From Acinetobacter sp. Ac_5812 (GTDB lineage Bacteria; Pseudomonadota; Gammaproteobacteria; Pseudomonadales; Moraxellaceae), in contig NZ_LXUK01000022.1 of NCBI RefSeq assembly GCF_013072695.1, forward strand, positions 242,964 through 306,963: a DNA stretch of 64,000 nt, given 5' to 3'. This document shows positions 18,739-27,782 of this stretch, in pieces (position 1 is the first letter of the stretch; every line of letters begins with the position of its first letter). Below the pieces are notes generated by a model. That model made no database searches. It was not told where the DNA came from and saw only the letters and a list, made by a program, of their open reading frames with translations. A program made the position numbers and the translations under genes.

Positions 18739-19521
18739 ATGGCTCAAATTATTGCGATTGCAAACCAAAAAGGTGGTGTGGGAAAAACCACGACAGCAGT
18801 CAATCTTGCTGCCTCTTTGGCGATCTTGAAAAAACGTGTCTTGTTGGTCGATATGGACTCACAAGGGAATGCCACCATGGGGTCTGGTATTCAAAAGAAT
18901 GATTTACTTTACTCAGTCACAGATGTGTTGTTGGGTGAGGTACCGATTGAAACTGCGATTCAAAAAGCAGAAGTAGGCTATAAAGTTTTAGGTGCAAACC
19001 GTGAGCTAGCAGGTGTAGAACTTGCCATTGCCGAGCAAGAAGGCCGAGAGTTTATTCTGAAAAATGCTTTGCAGGAAGTAGATGCTTCATTTGACTATAT
19101 TATTGTCGATTGTGCGCCAAGCCTCAGCTTAATTACCGTCAATGCCTTGGCTGCCGTGAATGGTGTGATTATTCCAATGCAATGTGAATACTATGCTTTG
19201 GAAGGTTTGGCTGATCTTACACAGACCATTGACCGTATACAAAAAGCCCTTAATCCAAACTTGGAAATCGTTGGGGTATTACGTACCATGTATGATGCTC
19301 GTAATGCGTTGACCCGTGATGTGTCTGCTGAGTTAGAGCAATATTTTGGTAAAAAGTTATATGAAACGGTGATTCCTCGAAATATCCGTCTAGCAGAAGC
19401 ACCAGCCCATGGTTTACCTGTGATTTATTTCGAGAAAAGTTCCAAAGGTGCGATTGCATATTTGAACTTAGCCGCAGAAATGTTGAAGAAAAGTAAAGTG
19501 AAAAAAGGAAGTGCTGTATGA
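18739..19521 (+). CDS. parA: Chromosome-partitioning ATPase ParA (Soj)
   Basis: Walker-type ATPase that moves ParB-parS complexes to separate replicated origins. 260 residues; deviant Walker A KGGVGKTT (11-18), Walker A' VDMDSQGNATMG and Walker B YIIVDCAPSLSLIT are all present. It binds the nucleoid as an ATP dimer in known homologues. parB starts inside its end (4-bp overlap). The context with rsmG marks the chromosomal rather than plasmid type. Assignment firm. Confidence 0.96.
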   Translation: MAQIIAIANQKGGVGKTTTAVNLAASLAILKKRVLLVDMDSQGNATMGSGIQKNDLLYSVTDVLLGEVPIETAIQKAEVGYKVLGANRELAGVELAIAEQEGREFILKNALQEVDASFDYIIVDCAPSLSLITVNALAAVNGVIIPMQCEYYALEGLADLTQTIDRIQKALNPNLEIVGVLRTMYDARNALTRDVSAELEQYFGKKLYETVIPRNIRLAEAPAHGLPVIYFEKSSKGAIAYLNLAAEMLKKSKVKKGSAV

Positions 19522-20405
19522 GCATCAAAAAACGCGGATTGGCTAAAGGTCGTGGTTTAGATGCGCTATTGGGTTCAATTCAAAAAGAGAAATTGCAACT
19601 TGAAGCACAAGCCTTAGATCATGGTCAACTCAAGCAAATTGATGTCAATTTATTGAAACGTGGTGAATACCAACCACGTAGTTTTATTCAAGAACAAGAT
19701 TTACAAGAGCTTGCCGCATCGATTGAAAAACATGGTGTGATGCAACCGATTGTGATCCGTCCTGTGGATGATGAGCAACATCCTTACGAAATTATTGCGG
19801 GTGAACGTCGTTGGCGTGCTGCCCAATTAGCAGGTTTGACTGAAATTCCTGCAATTGTGCGTGACTTAAATGATCAAGTCGCAATTGCCTTGGCTTTAAT
19901 TGAAAACATTCAACGTCAAGATTTAAACCCGATTGATCAGGCGGTCGCTTTACAGCGCTTTCATGACGAGTTTGGGTTAAGTCATCAAGAAATTGCAGAT
20001 ACGGTGGGTAAGGCACGTACAACAGTGAGTAATCTGTTGCGCTTGTTGAGCTTAGCTGATCCGATTAAAGACCTAATACAACAAGGTCAGATTGATATGG
20101 GACATGCCCGTGCAATTCTGACTTTGAAGCCTAAAGATCAAATTGCAGTTGCGCAAATCGTGATTGAAAAAGGTTTGTCAGTACGTCAGACTGAACAGTT
20201 AGTTCGTGAGTGGAGTGAACCAAAGCCTGAAAAGGAAAAGGCCCAGATTTCTCCAGATATTGAACAGTTGACTCAGAAGCTTTCAGAGCGTTTCGGAGCA
20301 AATGTGAAAATTGACCATAACCAAAAAGGTAAAGGGAAAATGGTCATTCATTACCACTCATTGGATGAGTTGGATGGAATCCTCAATATTTGTTTACCTA
20401 ACTAA
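19518..20405 (+). CDS. parB: Chromosome-partitioning protein ParB (Spo0J)
   Basis: CTP-dependent DNA clamp that loads at parS and recruits ParA and condensin. 295 residues: N-terminal RGLDALLG box contacting ParA, the ParB/CTP motif GERRWRA (95-101), ENIQRQDLNPIDQA, helix-turn-helix around SHQEIADTVGKARTTVSNLLRLL (155-180), and a C-terminal dimer domain. It overlaps parA by 4 bp. I find no good parS 16-mer anywhere in the window. Confidence 0.96.
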   Translation: MSIKKRGLAKGRGLDALLGSIQKEKLQLEAQALDHGQLKQIDVNLLKRGEYQPRSFIQEQDLQELAASIEKHGVMQPIVIRPVDDEQHPYEIIAGERRWRAAQLAGLTEIPAIVRDLNDQVAIALALIENIQRQDLNPIDQAVALQRFHDEFGLSHQEIADTVGKARTTVSNLLRLLSLADPIKDLIQQGQIDMGHARAILTLKPKDQIAVAQIVIEKGLSVRQTEQLVREWSEPKPEKEKAQISPDIEQLTQKLSERFGANVKIDHNQKGKGKMVIHYHSLDELDGILNICLPN

Positions 20406-20422
20406 TATTAAGGGTGGGTTTG

Positions 20423-20453
20423 TTAGTCACTTTCGAGGTTAATGAGTGATTAA
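20423..20453. repeat. Imperfect dyad between parB and exbB
   Basis: TTAGTCACT (20423-20431) and AGTGATTAA (20445-20453) pair with one mismatch. It could be a weak parB terminator or an operator for the exbB operon; no T-run supports termination. Confidence 0.35.
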
Positions 20454-20501
20454 TGAATCCGAATCTATCCTTTTATAGTTTAAATATTATTGGGGAATAA
20501 T

Positions 20502-21131
20502 ATGTGGGAACTTGTGAAAGCGGGTGGTTGGTTAATGCTGCCCCTCATTCTCTCATCAATTTTTACGGTTGCGATTACACTTGAAAGATATATTCGTTTA
20601 AAACGGTCACAAGTTTTGCCGCAAGCATTGCTTGTTAATGGTTCAGATGTAGAATCAGTGATTGCTCGGTTACAACAAGATGATGCAGCAAAAAGCCCAC
20701 TAGGTCGTATTTTAAAATCGGGTTATGAACATCAAGATCAAGGCGAGCAGTTTGCGCGTGCTCAGATGGAAGCAACGGCTTCACAAGAAATCAGTCATCT
20801 CGAAAAAAATATCAATTTCTTAGGCACTTTGAGTGCAATCGCACCTTTATTGGGATTGCTTGGAACGGTACTTGGGATTATTGAATCATTTTTGGTGATT
20901 GATGTTGGCTCTGCTGGTAATGCCAGTATGATGATGCCGGGTATTTCTAAAGCCTTGATTACAACCGCTGTCGGGATGTTAATTGCGATTCCTGCAATGA
21001 TTGCTTATCGCTATTTCCAGCGAGTTGTGCATGAATATATTGCTGAATTAGAACAACAATCGACTTTGTTTCATGCTGCGCTTTTCTATAAAAAAGCAGC
21101 ACATGTCCAAGAACACCGTCGTGCAAGCTAA
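20502..21131 (+). CDS. exbB: ExbB/TolQ-type proton-channel subunit
   Basis: A 209-residue inner-membrane protein of the MotA/TolQ/ExbB family. With ExbD it uses the proton gradient to energise outer-membrane events. Three membrane segments: near 10-30, and the conserved pair around INFLGTLSAIAPLLGLLGTVLGIIESF and MMPGISKALITTAVGMLIAIPAMIAYRYF. The ATG at 20502 has GGGGA upstream; a TTG four codons earlier overlaps that site. ExbD follows 14 bp later and msbA-lpxK after that, so this pair belongs to a lipid A operon rather than a tonB operon. TolQ-like is an alternative name. Confidence 0.88.
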   Translation: MWELVKAGGWLMLPLILSSIFTVAITLERYIRLKRSQVLPQALLVNGSDVESVIARLQQDDAAKSPLGRILKSGYEHQDQGEQFARAQMEATASQEISHLEKNINFLGTLSAIAPLLGLLGTVLGIIESFLVIDVGSAGNASMMMPGISKALITTAVGMLIAIPAMIAYRYFQRVVHEYIAELEQQSTLFHAALFYKKAAHVQEHRRAS

Positions 21132-21145
21132 GCCGAGGTGCTCGT

Positions 21146-21574
21146 ATGAAGTTTAAGCGCTCTCAAGTTGAAGATATTCATATCAATTTGACACCAATGA
21201 TTGACTGTATGTTATTTATTTTGGTGTTTTTATTATTATCGACGACATTTAGTCAACAAAGTCGTATAAACCTGACACTGCCAGATGCGCAGGGTGTTCC
21301 ACCTAAACAATTCGATCACAAAATTGAAATCATGGTAGACTCCACAGGGCATTATTCTGTGAATGGTCAAGCGTTATCAAGTAAAGATATTGCGGATTTA
21401 AGCACGGCAATTAAGCAGGTTGCACAAGATCGTCGTGATTTTATGTTTATTATTGCGGCTGATGCCAAAGCTGCGCATCAGGATGTAATTCGTGTGATGG
21501 ATGTTGCAGGTCAACTCGGTTTTGTTAACGTCAATATCAGCACTAAAGTTCCAACGAGAGGTTTTACTGAGTGA
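21146..21574 (+). CDS. exbD: ExbD/TolR-type proton-channel subunit
   Basis: A 142-residue protein with a short cytoplasmic start, one membrane segment (MIDCMLFILVFLLLSTTF) carrying the proton-pathway Asp in LTPMIDCML, and a periplasmic domain of the ExbD/TolR type ending in DVAGQLGFVNVNISTK. It works with ExbB as a proton-driven motor. It follows exbB by 14 bp and its stop overlaps the GTG start of msbA by 4 bp, so coupling with lipid A export is likely. Confidence 0.9.
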   Translation: MKFKRSQVEDIHINLTPMIDCMLFILVFLLLSTTFSQQSRINLTLPDAQGVPPKQFDHKIEIMVDSTGHYSVNGQALSSKDIADLSTAIKQVAQDRRDFMFIIAADAKAAHQDVIRVMDVAGQLGFVNVNISTKVPTRGFTE

Positions 21575-23298
21575 ATCAAGATTTTAAGGTATATGTCCGT
21601 TTAATATCGTATTTAAAATCTTATTGGGGCGTTGCCTTACTCGTCTTGCTTGGCTTTGGAATCAACGCAGCGACGGAGGTTTCTGTCGCAAAGTTGCTGA
21701 AATACATTATTGATGCCATCCAAGACGGTAGTCGTACCAACTTAGACTGGTTTCCAGCGCTGATTGTTTTACTGATGTTTTTCCGTGGTGTCGGTCTATT
21801 CCTTGGTGGATATTTTTCTGCTGTTATTTCACGTAGTTTGGTGTTTAGTATCCGTCAGGAAGTCTATGCAAAATTGTTAAGACTCCCATCTCAATACTAT
21901 CTTGATAACAGTGCGGGTCATATCAGTGCAAAGTTGATGTATAACGTGGAGCAGTTAACAGCTGCTTCTTCTGAATCTTTGCAGACACTGATCAAAGATG
22001 GTTTGATTGTTATTGGTCTATTAAGCTATCTCCTTTATACCAACTGGCGTTTAACCCTTTGTATCGTGGTTTTCATGCCATTTATTGGGATATTGGTCAG
22101 AATCGCATCGAAGAAAATGCGGAAACTTTCGATCCAAGTCCAAAATACCATGGGTGATGTGAACCATGTGGTTCAAGAAACCATTACCGCTAACTCGGTT
22201 GTGAAGAGTTTTACGGGTGAGGCGTTTGAACAAAAACGTTTTTATAAGTCCTCAGAAGAGAACTTACGCCGTGGTTTGAAAATGGTGGTGGTACAAAATA
22301 TTAACAGCCCAATTATTCAGCTGTTATTATCAATGGCGATGGCAATCATTCTTTGGTTAGCGTTGCGTCCGCAAGTATTTGGAGATACCTCAGCGGGTGA
22401 GTTTATTTCATTCATTACCGCTGCTGGCCTTATTTCTAAACCTGTTAAGAATTTGACCGATATCAATGAAAAACTTCAACGTGGTCTGGCAGCAGCACAT
22501 TCCGTATTTGAGTTGTTGGATATGCCTGAAGAAGTCAATAATGGTCAACTTAAGCCTGCGTTGAAAGGTAATATTCAATTTGATCATGCCAACCTGCGTT
22601 ATGATGATGGCACCCATGCGATTAAAGACTTCTCTTTGGATATTAAGGCGGGTCAAACTGTTGCACTGGTTGGACGTTCGGGGGCTGGCAAAACCTCATT
22701 GGTTAACATGCTGCCACGCTTTCAAGAGTTAAGCGAAGGGCAAATCTATTTTGATGGTATTCCTGTTCAAGAGATTGAGTTGGCTTATTTGCGCTCACAA
22801 ATTGCGACAGTGAATCAGCAAGTGGTGTTATTTAACCGTTCAGTACGCGATAACATTGCTTATGGTCAGTTACAAGACTCAAGTGATGAGCAAGTGATTG
22901 CCGCTGCAAAAGCTGCTTATGCACATGACTTTATTATGAACTTGCCACAAGGCTATGACACGATTCTAGGTGCCCAAGGCTTAAACCTATCAGGTGGCCA
23001 ACGTCAACGTATTGCCATTGCAAGAGCAATTTTAAAAGATTCTCCGATTTTAATTTTAGACGAAGCGACCAGTGCTTTGGATAACGAATCTGAATATTTT
23101 ATCCAACAAGCATTTGATGAAGCCATGCAAGGTCGTACCACGATTGTGATTGCTCACCGCTTATCTACAGTTGAAAATGCAGATGTCATTGTGGTGATGG
23201 ATAAAGGTCAGATTATTGAGCAAGGGACTCATGCTGAGCTACTGGCAAAACATGGCATGTACTATCAGCTTCACCAACGCAATTTTGAGGAAAACTAA
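21571..23298 (+). CDS. msbA: Lipid A flippase MsbA (ABC exporter)
   Basis: Flips core-lipid A across the inner membrane. 575 residues as a half-transporter: six membrane helices in the first 320, then an ATPase with Walker A GRSGAGKTS (368-376), Q loop, signature LSGGQRQRIAIARA (near 472) and Walker B ILILDEATSALD (near 493). The start is GTG at 21571, overlapping exbD by 4 bp. lpxK follows 2 bp later, the classic msbA-lpxK pair. Name supported by context; generic multidrug exporter is the alternative. Confidence 0.93.
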   Translation: MNQDFKVYVRLISYLKSYWGVALLVLLGFGINAATEVSVAKLLKYIIDAIQDGSRTNLDWFPALIVLLMFFRGVGLFLGGYFSAVISRSLVFSIRQEVYAKLLRLPSQYYLDNSAGHISAKLMYNVEQLTAASSESLQTLIKDGLIVIGLLSYLLYTNWRLTLCIVVFMPFIGILVRIASKKMRKLSIQVQNTMGDVNHVVQETITANSVVKSFTGEAFEQKRFYKSSEENLRRGLKMVVVQNINSPIIQLLLSMAMAIILWLALRPQVFGDTSAGEFISFITAAGLISKPVKNLTDINEKLQRGLAAAHSVFELLDMPEEVNNGQLKPALKGNIQFDHANLRYDDGTHAIKDFSLDIKAGQTVALVGRSGAGKTSLVNMLPRFQELSEGQIYFDGIPVQEIELAYLRSQIATVNQQVVLFNRSVRDNIAYGQLQDSSDEQVIAAAKAAYAHDFIMNLPQGYDTILGAQGLNLSGGQRQRIAIARAILKDSPILILDEATSALDNESEYFIQQAFDEAMQGRTTIVIAHRLSTVENADVIVVMDKGQIIEQGTHAELLAKHGMYYQLHQRNFEEN

Positions 23299-23300
23299 GT

Positions 23301-24308
23301 ATGTCGATGGCGCAACGAATACAGGATGCTTGGAATGAACAAGCTTCGTGGTTGGTGGTGTTGCGCCCACTGTCTTGGTTATACCGATTTGGTTTTTGTG
23401 CGAATCAAGCCTTGTATAAACACGGAATTAAACCCGTTTATACAGCACCTGTACCTGTCATGGTGATTGGTAATATTACTGTGGGTGGTAGTGGTAAAAC
23501 ACCATTGTTGATTCAGCTGGTCAAATATTTACAGCAACAGCAGATTCGGGTGGGTGTAATTAGTCGAGGTTATGGCGGCCAAGGTCCATTTCCGCTTTTG
23601 GTGACTCAACAATCTGAGCCCGATGCTGCAGGTGATGAACCCTGCCTTATTGTCCAATCTACCCAAGTGCCAATGGCGGTTGGGCCTAATCGACAAGCTT
23701 CGATCGAGTTGTTACTCGAAAATGAGCAACTGGACCTCATTATTAGTGATGATGGTTTGCAACATTGGGCTCTGGCACGTCAGCTTGAATGGATTGTATT
23801 AGATCAAAATCGAGGTTTAGGTAATGAAAAATTATTACCAGAAGGCTATCTACGTGAACCTAAATCACGCTTAAATGGTAGTACTGTCATTGAGCATAGC
23901 AAAACTGCACAAGTACAAAGAAGTATGCATTTGGCGGTTGGTCAGCCATATCTTTTAAATACAAATGTTGAAGTGGATTGGTTTGATACTAATCAGTATT
24001 TTAATGCGGTTGTTGGTATTGGTTTTCCACAACGTTTTTATCACACCTTAAATACGATAGGCGTACAGCAATATCAGGCGCATGAGTTCCCAGATCATCA
24101 TGATTATGAAATTGATGATTTAATCTTCGACAACCAAGAAGCTATTATTACCACTGAAAAAGATGCCGTAAAGTTTAAAACCTTATTAAAGCAACATCCT
24201 GAATTTAACACGCCGATTTGGGTGGTTCCTGTTGAGGCCGTTTTATCATCCGATTGTTATGACTTGCTGAAACAGCAGTTACAACACGTTGGTATTCAAT
24301 TTTCTTAG
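23301..24308 (+). CDS. lpxK: Tetraacyldisaccharide 4'-kinase LpxK
   Basis: Adds the 4'-phosphate of lipid A at the inner-membrane surface. 335 residues; an N-terminal amphipathic segment WLVVLRPLSWLYRFGF, the P-loop GNITVGGSGKTP (56-67), GVISRGYGG, then LIISDDGLQHWALARQLEW, and a late ITTEKDAVKF. All are LpxK hallmarks. Two in-frame ATGs (23301, 23307) are possible. It sits 2 bp after msbA and 9 bp before kdsB. Assignment firm. Confidence 0.96.
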   Translation: MSMAQRIQDAWNEQASWLVVLRPLSWLYRFGFCANQALYKHGIKPVYTAPVPVMVIGNITVGGSGKTPLLIQLVKYLQQQQIRVGVISRGYGGQGPFPLLVTQQSEPDAAGDEPCLIVQSTQVPMAVGPNRQASIELLLENEQLDLIISDDGLQHWALARQLEWIVLDQNRGLGNEKLLPEGYLREPKSRLNGSTVIEHSKTAQVQRSMHLAVGQPYLLNTNVEVDWFDTNQYFNAVVGIGFPQRFYHTLNTIGVQQYQAHEFPDHHDYEIDDLIFDNQEAIITTEKDAVKFKTLLKQHPEFNTPIWVVPVEAVLSSDCYDLLKQQLQHVGIQFS

Positions 24309-24317
24309 AGAGCGACC

Positions 24318-25079
24318 ATGAAACATATTGTCATTCCAGCTCGTTTTGCGAGTTCTCGTTTGCCTGCAAAACCTTTATTACTCATTCATGGCCGTCCGAT
24401 GATTTTGCGTGTGGTCGACCAAGCAAAAAAAGTTGCTGGTTTTGATGATCTGTGTGTGGCTACGGATGATGAGCGCATCGCAGAGGTATGTCGAGCGGAA
24501 GGGATTGATGTGGTGATGACCCGTGCAGAACATCCTTCAGGCACCGATCGTTTAAGCGAAGTCGCACGTCTGAAAGGATGGTCGCAAGATGATATTATTG
24601 TCAATGTACAAGGCGATGAGCCATTGTTGCCTGCACAATTGGTTCAGCAGGTGAGTCAGCTTTTAGTTGAAAATCCGCAATGTTCAATGTCTACGCTGTG
24701 CGAACCGATTCATCAGTTAGAAGAGTTTCAGCGAGATAGTATAGTTAAAGTGGTGATGAGTAAGCGTAATGAGGCGTTGTATTTTAGCCGAGCAACCATT
24801 CCGTATGATCGTGATGCTGCGAAACAGGCTGAACCAACATTGCATGATCAAGCTTTTCGTCATTTAGGTTTATATGCCTATCGCGTGAAATTGCTGCAAG
24901 ACTATGTCACTTGGGAACAAGGTCATCTCGAAAAGTTGGAAAGTTTAGAGCAACTCCGTGTGCTCGAAAACGGTCATCGTATCGCCATTGCGGTGGCAGA
25001 AGCCAATTTACCGCCGGGGGTTGATACTCAGGCAGATTTAGACCGTTTAAATACTCTACCTTTGAGTGCATTTGAATAA
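24318..25079 (+). CDS. kdsB: CMP-Kdo synthetase KdsB
   Basis: Activates Kdo with CTP to CMP-Kdo for the inner core of lipooligosaccharide. 253 residues; opening [18 protein letters not shown], then [37 protein letters not shown], and [12 protein letters not shown] are the family signature. It lies between lpxK and holB with short gaps, in one operon of envelope genes. Assignment firm. Confidence 0.96.
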   Translation: MKHIVIPARFASSRLPAKPLLLIHGRPMILRVVDQAKKVAGFDDLCVATDDERIAEVCRAEGIDVVMTRAEHPSGTDRLSEVARLKGWSQDDIIVNVQGDEPLLPAQLVQQVSQLLVENPQCSMSTLCEPIHQLEEFQRDSIVKVVMSKRNEALYFSRATIPYDRDAAKQAEPTLHDQAFRHLGLYAYRVKLLQDYVTWEQGHLEKLESLEQLRVLENGHRIAIAVAEANLPPGVDTQADLDRLNTLPLSAFE

Positions 25080-25081
25080 TT

Positions 25082-26065
25082 ATGGTCGATACTCAAGCTA
25101 CAGTGATTTATCCTTGGCATGCTCAGACATGGGAATTATTAACAACTCGGTTCCCTGAACTTGGGCATGGTCTTTTATTTTACGGAAAGAAAGGTTGCGC
25201 CAAGAAAGAGTTTGCAGAGCGATTTGTGGCTTGGGTGCTATGTTTAAATAAGCAGGCACAACGGGCATGTGGTGAATGTACCAGTTGTCAATGGTTGAAG
25301 TCCGATACGCACCCAAACTATGTGCATATCACCACGGATGAAGACAATAAAAAGCAAAATGCAAAGATTAAAATTGAAAAAATTCGAGACCTACTTCCGT
25401 TTGTTCAGCAAACAGGGGAAGGTTGGCGTGTCGTGGTTATTGAGCCTGCCGAAGCACTGAATACCGCCTCAGCCAATGCACTGCTCAAGACCTTGGAAGA
25501 GCCTGGTGAGAAGGTTGTGTTGATTCTATTGGCTGACCATTACCTAAAACTTCCTGCAACGATTCGAAGTCGATTACAGCATTTCGCTTTAGATCGCTTA
25601 ACGATTCAGGATGCACAAACATTTGTGCAGCAGCAAATTCCAGAAATCTCGAATGAACAAATATCATTATTGCTGAGTCTTGCCAATGATATGCCTTTGA
25701 CTGCTATTGAGATTGAAAAGAGTGAGTGGCTACAGAAACGTGCATTATTCTTGAATGATTGGTTTAAATTGGTTGCTGAAAAGAATATGCCTTTAAACTA
25801 TTCAAATAAGTGGTCTAAAGAATTAAGTTTCTCTGAATTTATCACTATGTTTGAATATCTTTTAGGGGATTTAATTAGTTTAAAGTTGAATCAATCCTTA
25901 AAGAATAATGATTTGGACTTTAAATCACTTGCCGAGTTCTACAATTTAGAGGCACTTTTTACGATTTATTCTGACTTACAGCAAAAAAAGTTAATGATTG
26001 AGCAAAATGTACAAACCCAACTGGTATTGGACGAGTTGTTTATTCAATTGATGAATGTTGCTTAA
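25082..26065 (+). CDS. holB: DNA polymerase III delta' subunit
   Basis: Clamp-loader subunit. 327 residues: AAA+-like N-domain with Cys-rich zinc module CGECTSC (63-69, plus a fourth Cys upstream candidate), VVVIEPAEALNTASANALLKTLEEPGE with the sensor-type NALLKTLEEP, and IRSRLQHF. The P-loop region GKKGCAKKE is degenerate, as expected for delta', which does not bind ATP. It follows kdsB by 2 bp. In relatives such as Pseudomonas holB is followed by pilZ and tatD; here 2 kb of other genes intervene. Confidence 0.9.
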   Translation: MVDTQATVIYPWHAQTWELLTTRFPELGHGLLFYGKKGCAKKEFAERFVAWVLCLNKQAQRACGECTSCQWLKSDTHPNYVHITTDEDNKKQNAKIKIEKIRDLLPFVQQTGEGWRVVVIEPAEALNTASANALLKTLEEPGEKVVLILLADHYLKLPATIRSRLQHFALDRLTIQDAQTFVQQQIPEISNEQISLLLSLANDMPLTAIEIEKSEWLQKRALFLNDWFKLVAEKNMPLNYSNKWSKELSFSEFITMFEYLLGDLISLKLNQSLKNNDLDFKSLAEFYNLEALFTIYSDLQQKKLMIEQNVQTQLVLDELFIQLMNVA

Positions 26066-26104
26066 CTAAATTTTAAAAATATTTTAATTAAATTTATAGG
26101 CTTA

Positions 26105-26128
26105 ACCCTCTGGAACAATCAGGAGGGT
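26105..26128 (+). terminator. Weak hairpin after holB
   Basis: ACCCTC (26105-26110) pairs with GAGGGT (26123-26128), extended by TG/CA with a bulged G. It is followed by GAGTTTTC, a poor T-tract. A possible end of the exbB-holB transcript. Confidence 0.45.
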
Positions 26129-26249
26129 GAGTTTTCATCATGTTTATGTAAAGTTTGTATATAAATTGTTCGGTGCTCTTCAAACCTTATTAAAAGTATA
26201 TAAAATGTGAGTTACTTCACAATAATATTAAAAAATAAGGAATATAGAG

Positions 26250-26555
26250 ATGAAAATAACATTTATCGCGATTGCTTTATCATTTGCAATAATACCTAAT
26301 ATTGCAATGGCCGAACCGAAATTTGTATCTAATATTAATGGCTCCTCATTTGCGATTAATGCTTCAAATGCAGGTTCTCAAGCATATGAATGTGTCTATA
26401 GCTATTCTTTCAATCATGCCAAAGGTGTGGTAGCGAGTCAGTTCAGTGGTAAGTTTTATATTGAAGCTGGGGTGAGTAATATTTCTGTGATTTCAAGAAA
26501 TACAGATCAAATGATTAGCACATTGGATTTTGATTATAAATGTACTGAAAAATAG
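26250..26555 (+). CDS. Small secreted hypothetical protein
   Basis: 101 residues with a clear signal peptide (MKITFIAIALSFAIIPNIAMA, cut likely after AMA). The mature part is about 80 residues, beta-rich, with two cysteines (YECVYSYSF and the end YKCTEK) that could form one disulfide. I do not recognise a family. It is the first of three genes that split holB from pilZ. It has its own terminator. Codon use is slightly more AT-rich than holB, which may hint at acquisition. Confidence 0.7.
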   Translation: MKITFIAIALSFAIIPNIAMAEPKFVSNINGSSFAINASNAGSQAYECVYSYSFNHAKGVVASQFSGKFYIEAGVSNISVISRNTDQMISTLDFDYKCTEK

Positions 26556-26584
26556 TCATTCATGAATTGAATACCGAGTAAAAG

Positions 26585-26612
26585 AAACCGCTTAGAAGAG
26601 CGGTTTTTTTAT
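26585..26612 (+). terminator. Intrinsic terminator after the small secreted protein gene
   Basis: AAACCGCT (26585-26592) / AGCGGTTT (26599-26606), six-base loop, then T-run. Confidence 0.88.
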
Positions 26613-26714
26613 GGGAAAAATTTCGCTCACATGGAATGTTGAAAATTCACATATAGAAATAAATATGTTATTTTTTCACATGGCGTTTTGCTAGGTATGC
26701 TAGGGAATTTAGAT

Positions 26715-27224
26715 ATGCACATAAAAACACTTTTGGTCGCTTTAAGCTTTTTGTCATTGAGTGCTTGCCAGACATTGGATTCAGCAATGTCTGCAACGGA
26801 TGGAATTTTAAATAAAACTGGAGATATCCTAAGCGGAGACTTTCGTGGTTTAGGTCCTGCAAAGAAAGCAACACTTTCTGAAATCTGGAGAGATTGGCAA
26901 CAAAATGAAATTACTGCAAAACGGAAATGGGATGCTCAACGTCTTGAAGTGCCGGGAATCATTACTCGTATTACTAAAACAGGTGAAGTGATTTCTCAAA
27001 ACCAGATTGCAATTATTTTTAAAGATCCAAGTAATAGCAAGTGTAAAGGGCAAGGCCTGACTCGTGATGATTTAAAAGTAAATACTGATAAAATTAGCAA
27101 TCTAAAAGTCGGTGATCGAATTACCGTGACGGGGGTGCTTGGTACCACTGAATCGAAATGGGCGACACAAGGTGAATGTTGGTTCTCATTTGATAAAGCT
27201 GAGATCGTAAAAGCCACAAAGTAA
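26715..27224 (+). CDS. Putative lipoprotein with OB-fold-like (tRNA_anti-like) domain
   Basis: 169 residues. The N-terminus MHIKTLLVALSFLSLSACQ is a lipoprotein signal with lipobox LSAC. The second half has the pattern of the tRNA_anti-like OB fold: RLEVPGIITRITK, IAIIFKDPS, KVGDRITVTGVLG, CWFSFDKAEIVK. Two cysteines in that domain may pair. Such periplasmic OB proteins have no clear biochemical role. I start at 26715 where the signal peptide begins; an earlier in-frame start adds nine unlike residues. Membrane-anchored location is a good inference. Confidence 0.7.
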   Translation: MHIKTLLVALSFLSLSACQTLDSAMSATDGILNKTGDILSGDFRGLGPAKKATLSEIWRDWQQNEITAKRKWDAQRLEVPGIITRITKTGEVISQNQIAIIFKDPSNSKCKGQGLTRDDLKVNTDKISNLKVGDRITVTGVLGTTESKWATQGECWFSFDKAEIVKATK

Positions 27225-27231
27225 TATGTTT

Positions 27232-27266
27232 GATCAAGATAGTAAGCAAGTCTTACTATCTTGATC
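27232..27266. repeat. Perfect 15-bp hairpin between convergent genes
   Basis: GATCAAGATAGTAAG (27232-27246) / CTTACTATCTTGATC (27252-27266), loop CAAGT. No T-run on either side, so it may block read-through or stabilise 3' ends rather than act as a standard intrinsic terminator. Confidence 0.75.
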
Positions 27267-27278
27267 TACCTGAATTAT

Positions 27279-27782
27279 TTATGGGCTTAACATGTTGTGA
27301 TCGTCTTCAGTTTTTGCCGGAATAGGCGTGTGATAAACCAGTTTCAATTGGTTATTTTTGAGGAGGTAGAATTTTTTAGCATAGCTATCTTTTCCATTCA
27401 TTTGAACGGAACCATGGCTGACCAATAATAAGCTATTGGGTTGGATACCAATTAATTTTTCTCCAGTTTCACCACCGAATACTTTGAGGATTTTTCCTGT
27501 TCTCTTGCTGATTAAAGTCAGGCTGAAACACATCGCACCACAACCCCAACCAACTGCGACATATTCTCCAGCATAGTCAGGTTTTTCTTTTAGTCCTTCT
27601 GATAACCGTGTTCTAAACAAACGAGCATCAGCATCACTCATGTCTAATTTTGCAGTAGGTCCCTTATAAATCTGCACTGGATAATCGGTGAATTGTGGTT
27701 GTTGGTTTAAAGTCTTCGCATAGAGCACGGACGGACTTAATAGATAAGCACTACACAAGATGATTAGACTTAATCTTTTCAT
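27279..27782 (-). CDS. Exported hypothetical protein, 167 aa
   Basis: A signal peptide (MKRLSLIILCSAYLLSPSVLYA) precedes a mature part with YVAVGWGCGAMCFSLTLISKRTGKILKVFGGETGE and LLLVSHGSVQ. The GxGCGAMCF cysteine pair and the following beta-strand pattern suggest a small beta-propeller-like or sandwich periplasmic domain, but I do not recognise a named family. AAGGA stands well before the ATG at 27782; the upstream in-frame extension to 27884 lacks the signal-peptide logic. It runs opposite to holB, pilZ and the other two island genes. Confidence 0.7.
   Translation of the reverse strand: MKRLSLIILCSAYLLSPSVLYAKTLNQQPQFTDYPVQIYKGPTAKLDMSDADARLFRTRLSEGLKEKPDYAGEYVAVGWGCGAMCFSLTLISKRTGKILKVFGGETGEKLIGIQPNSLLLVSHGSVQMNGKDSYAKKFYLLKNNQLKLVYHTPIPAKTEDDHNMLSP

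Noticed and set aside
20406..20501. Fur box before exbB
   Set aside because: No run close to GATAATGATAATCATTATC; the dyad present is a different word.
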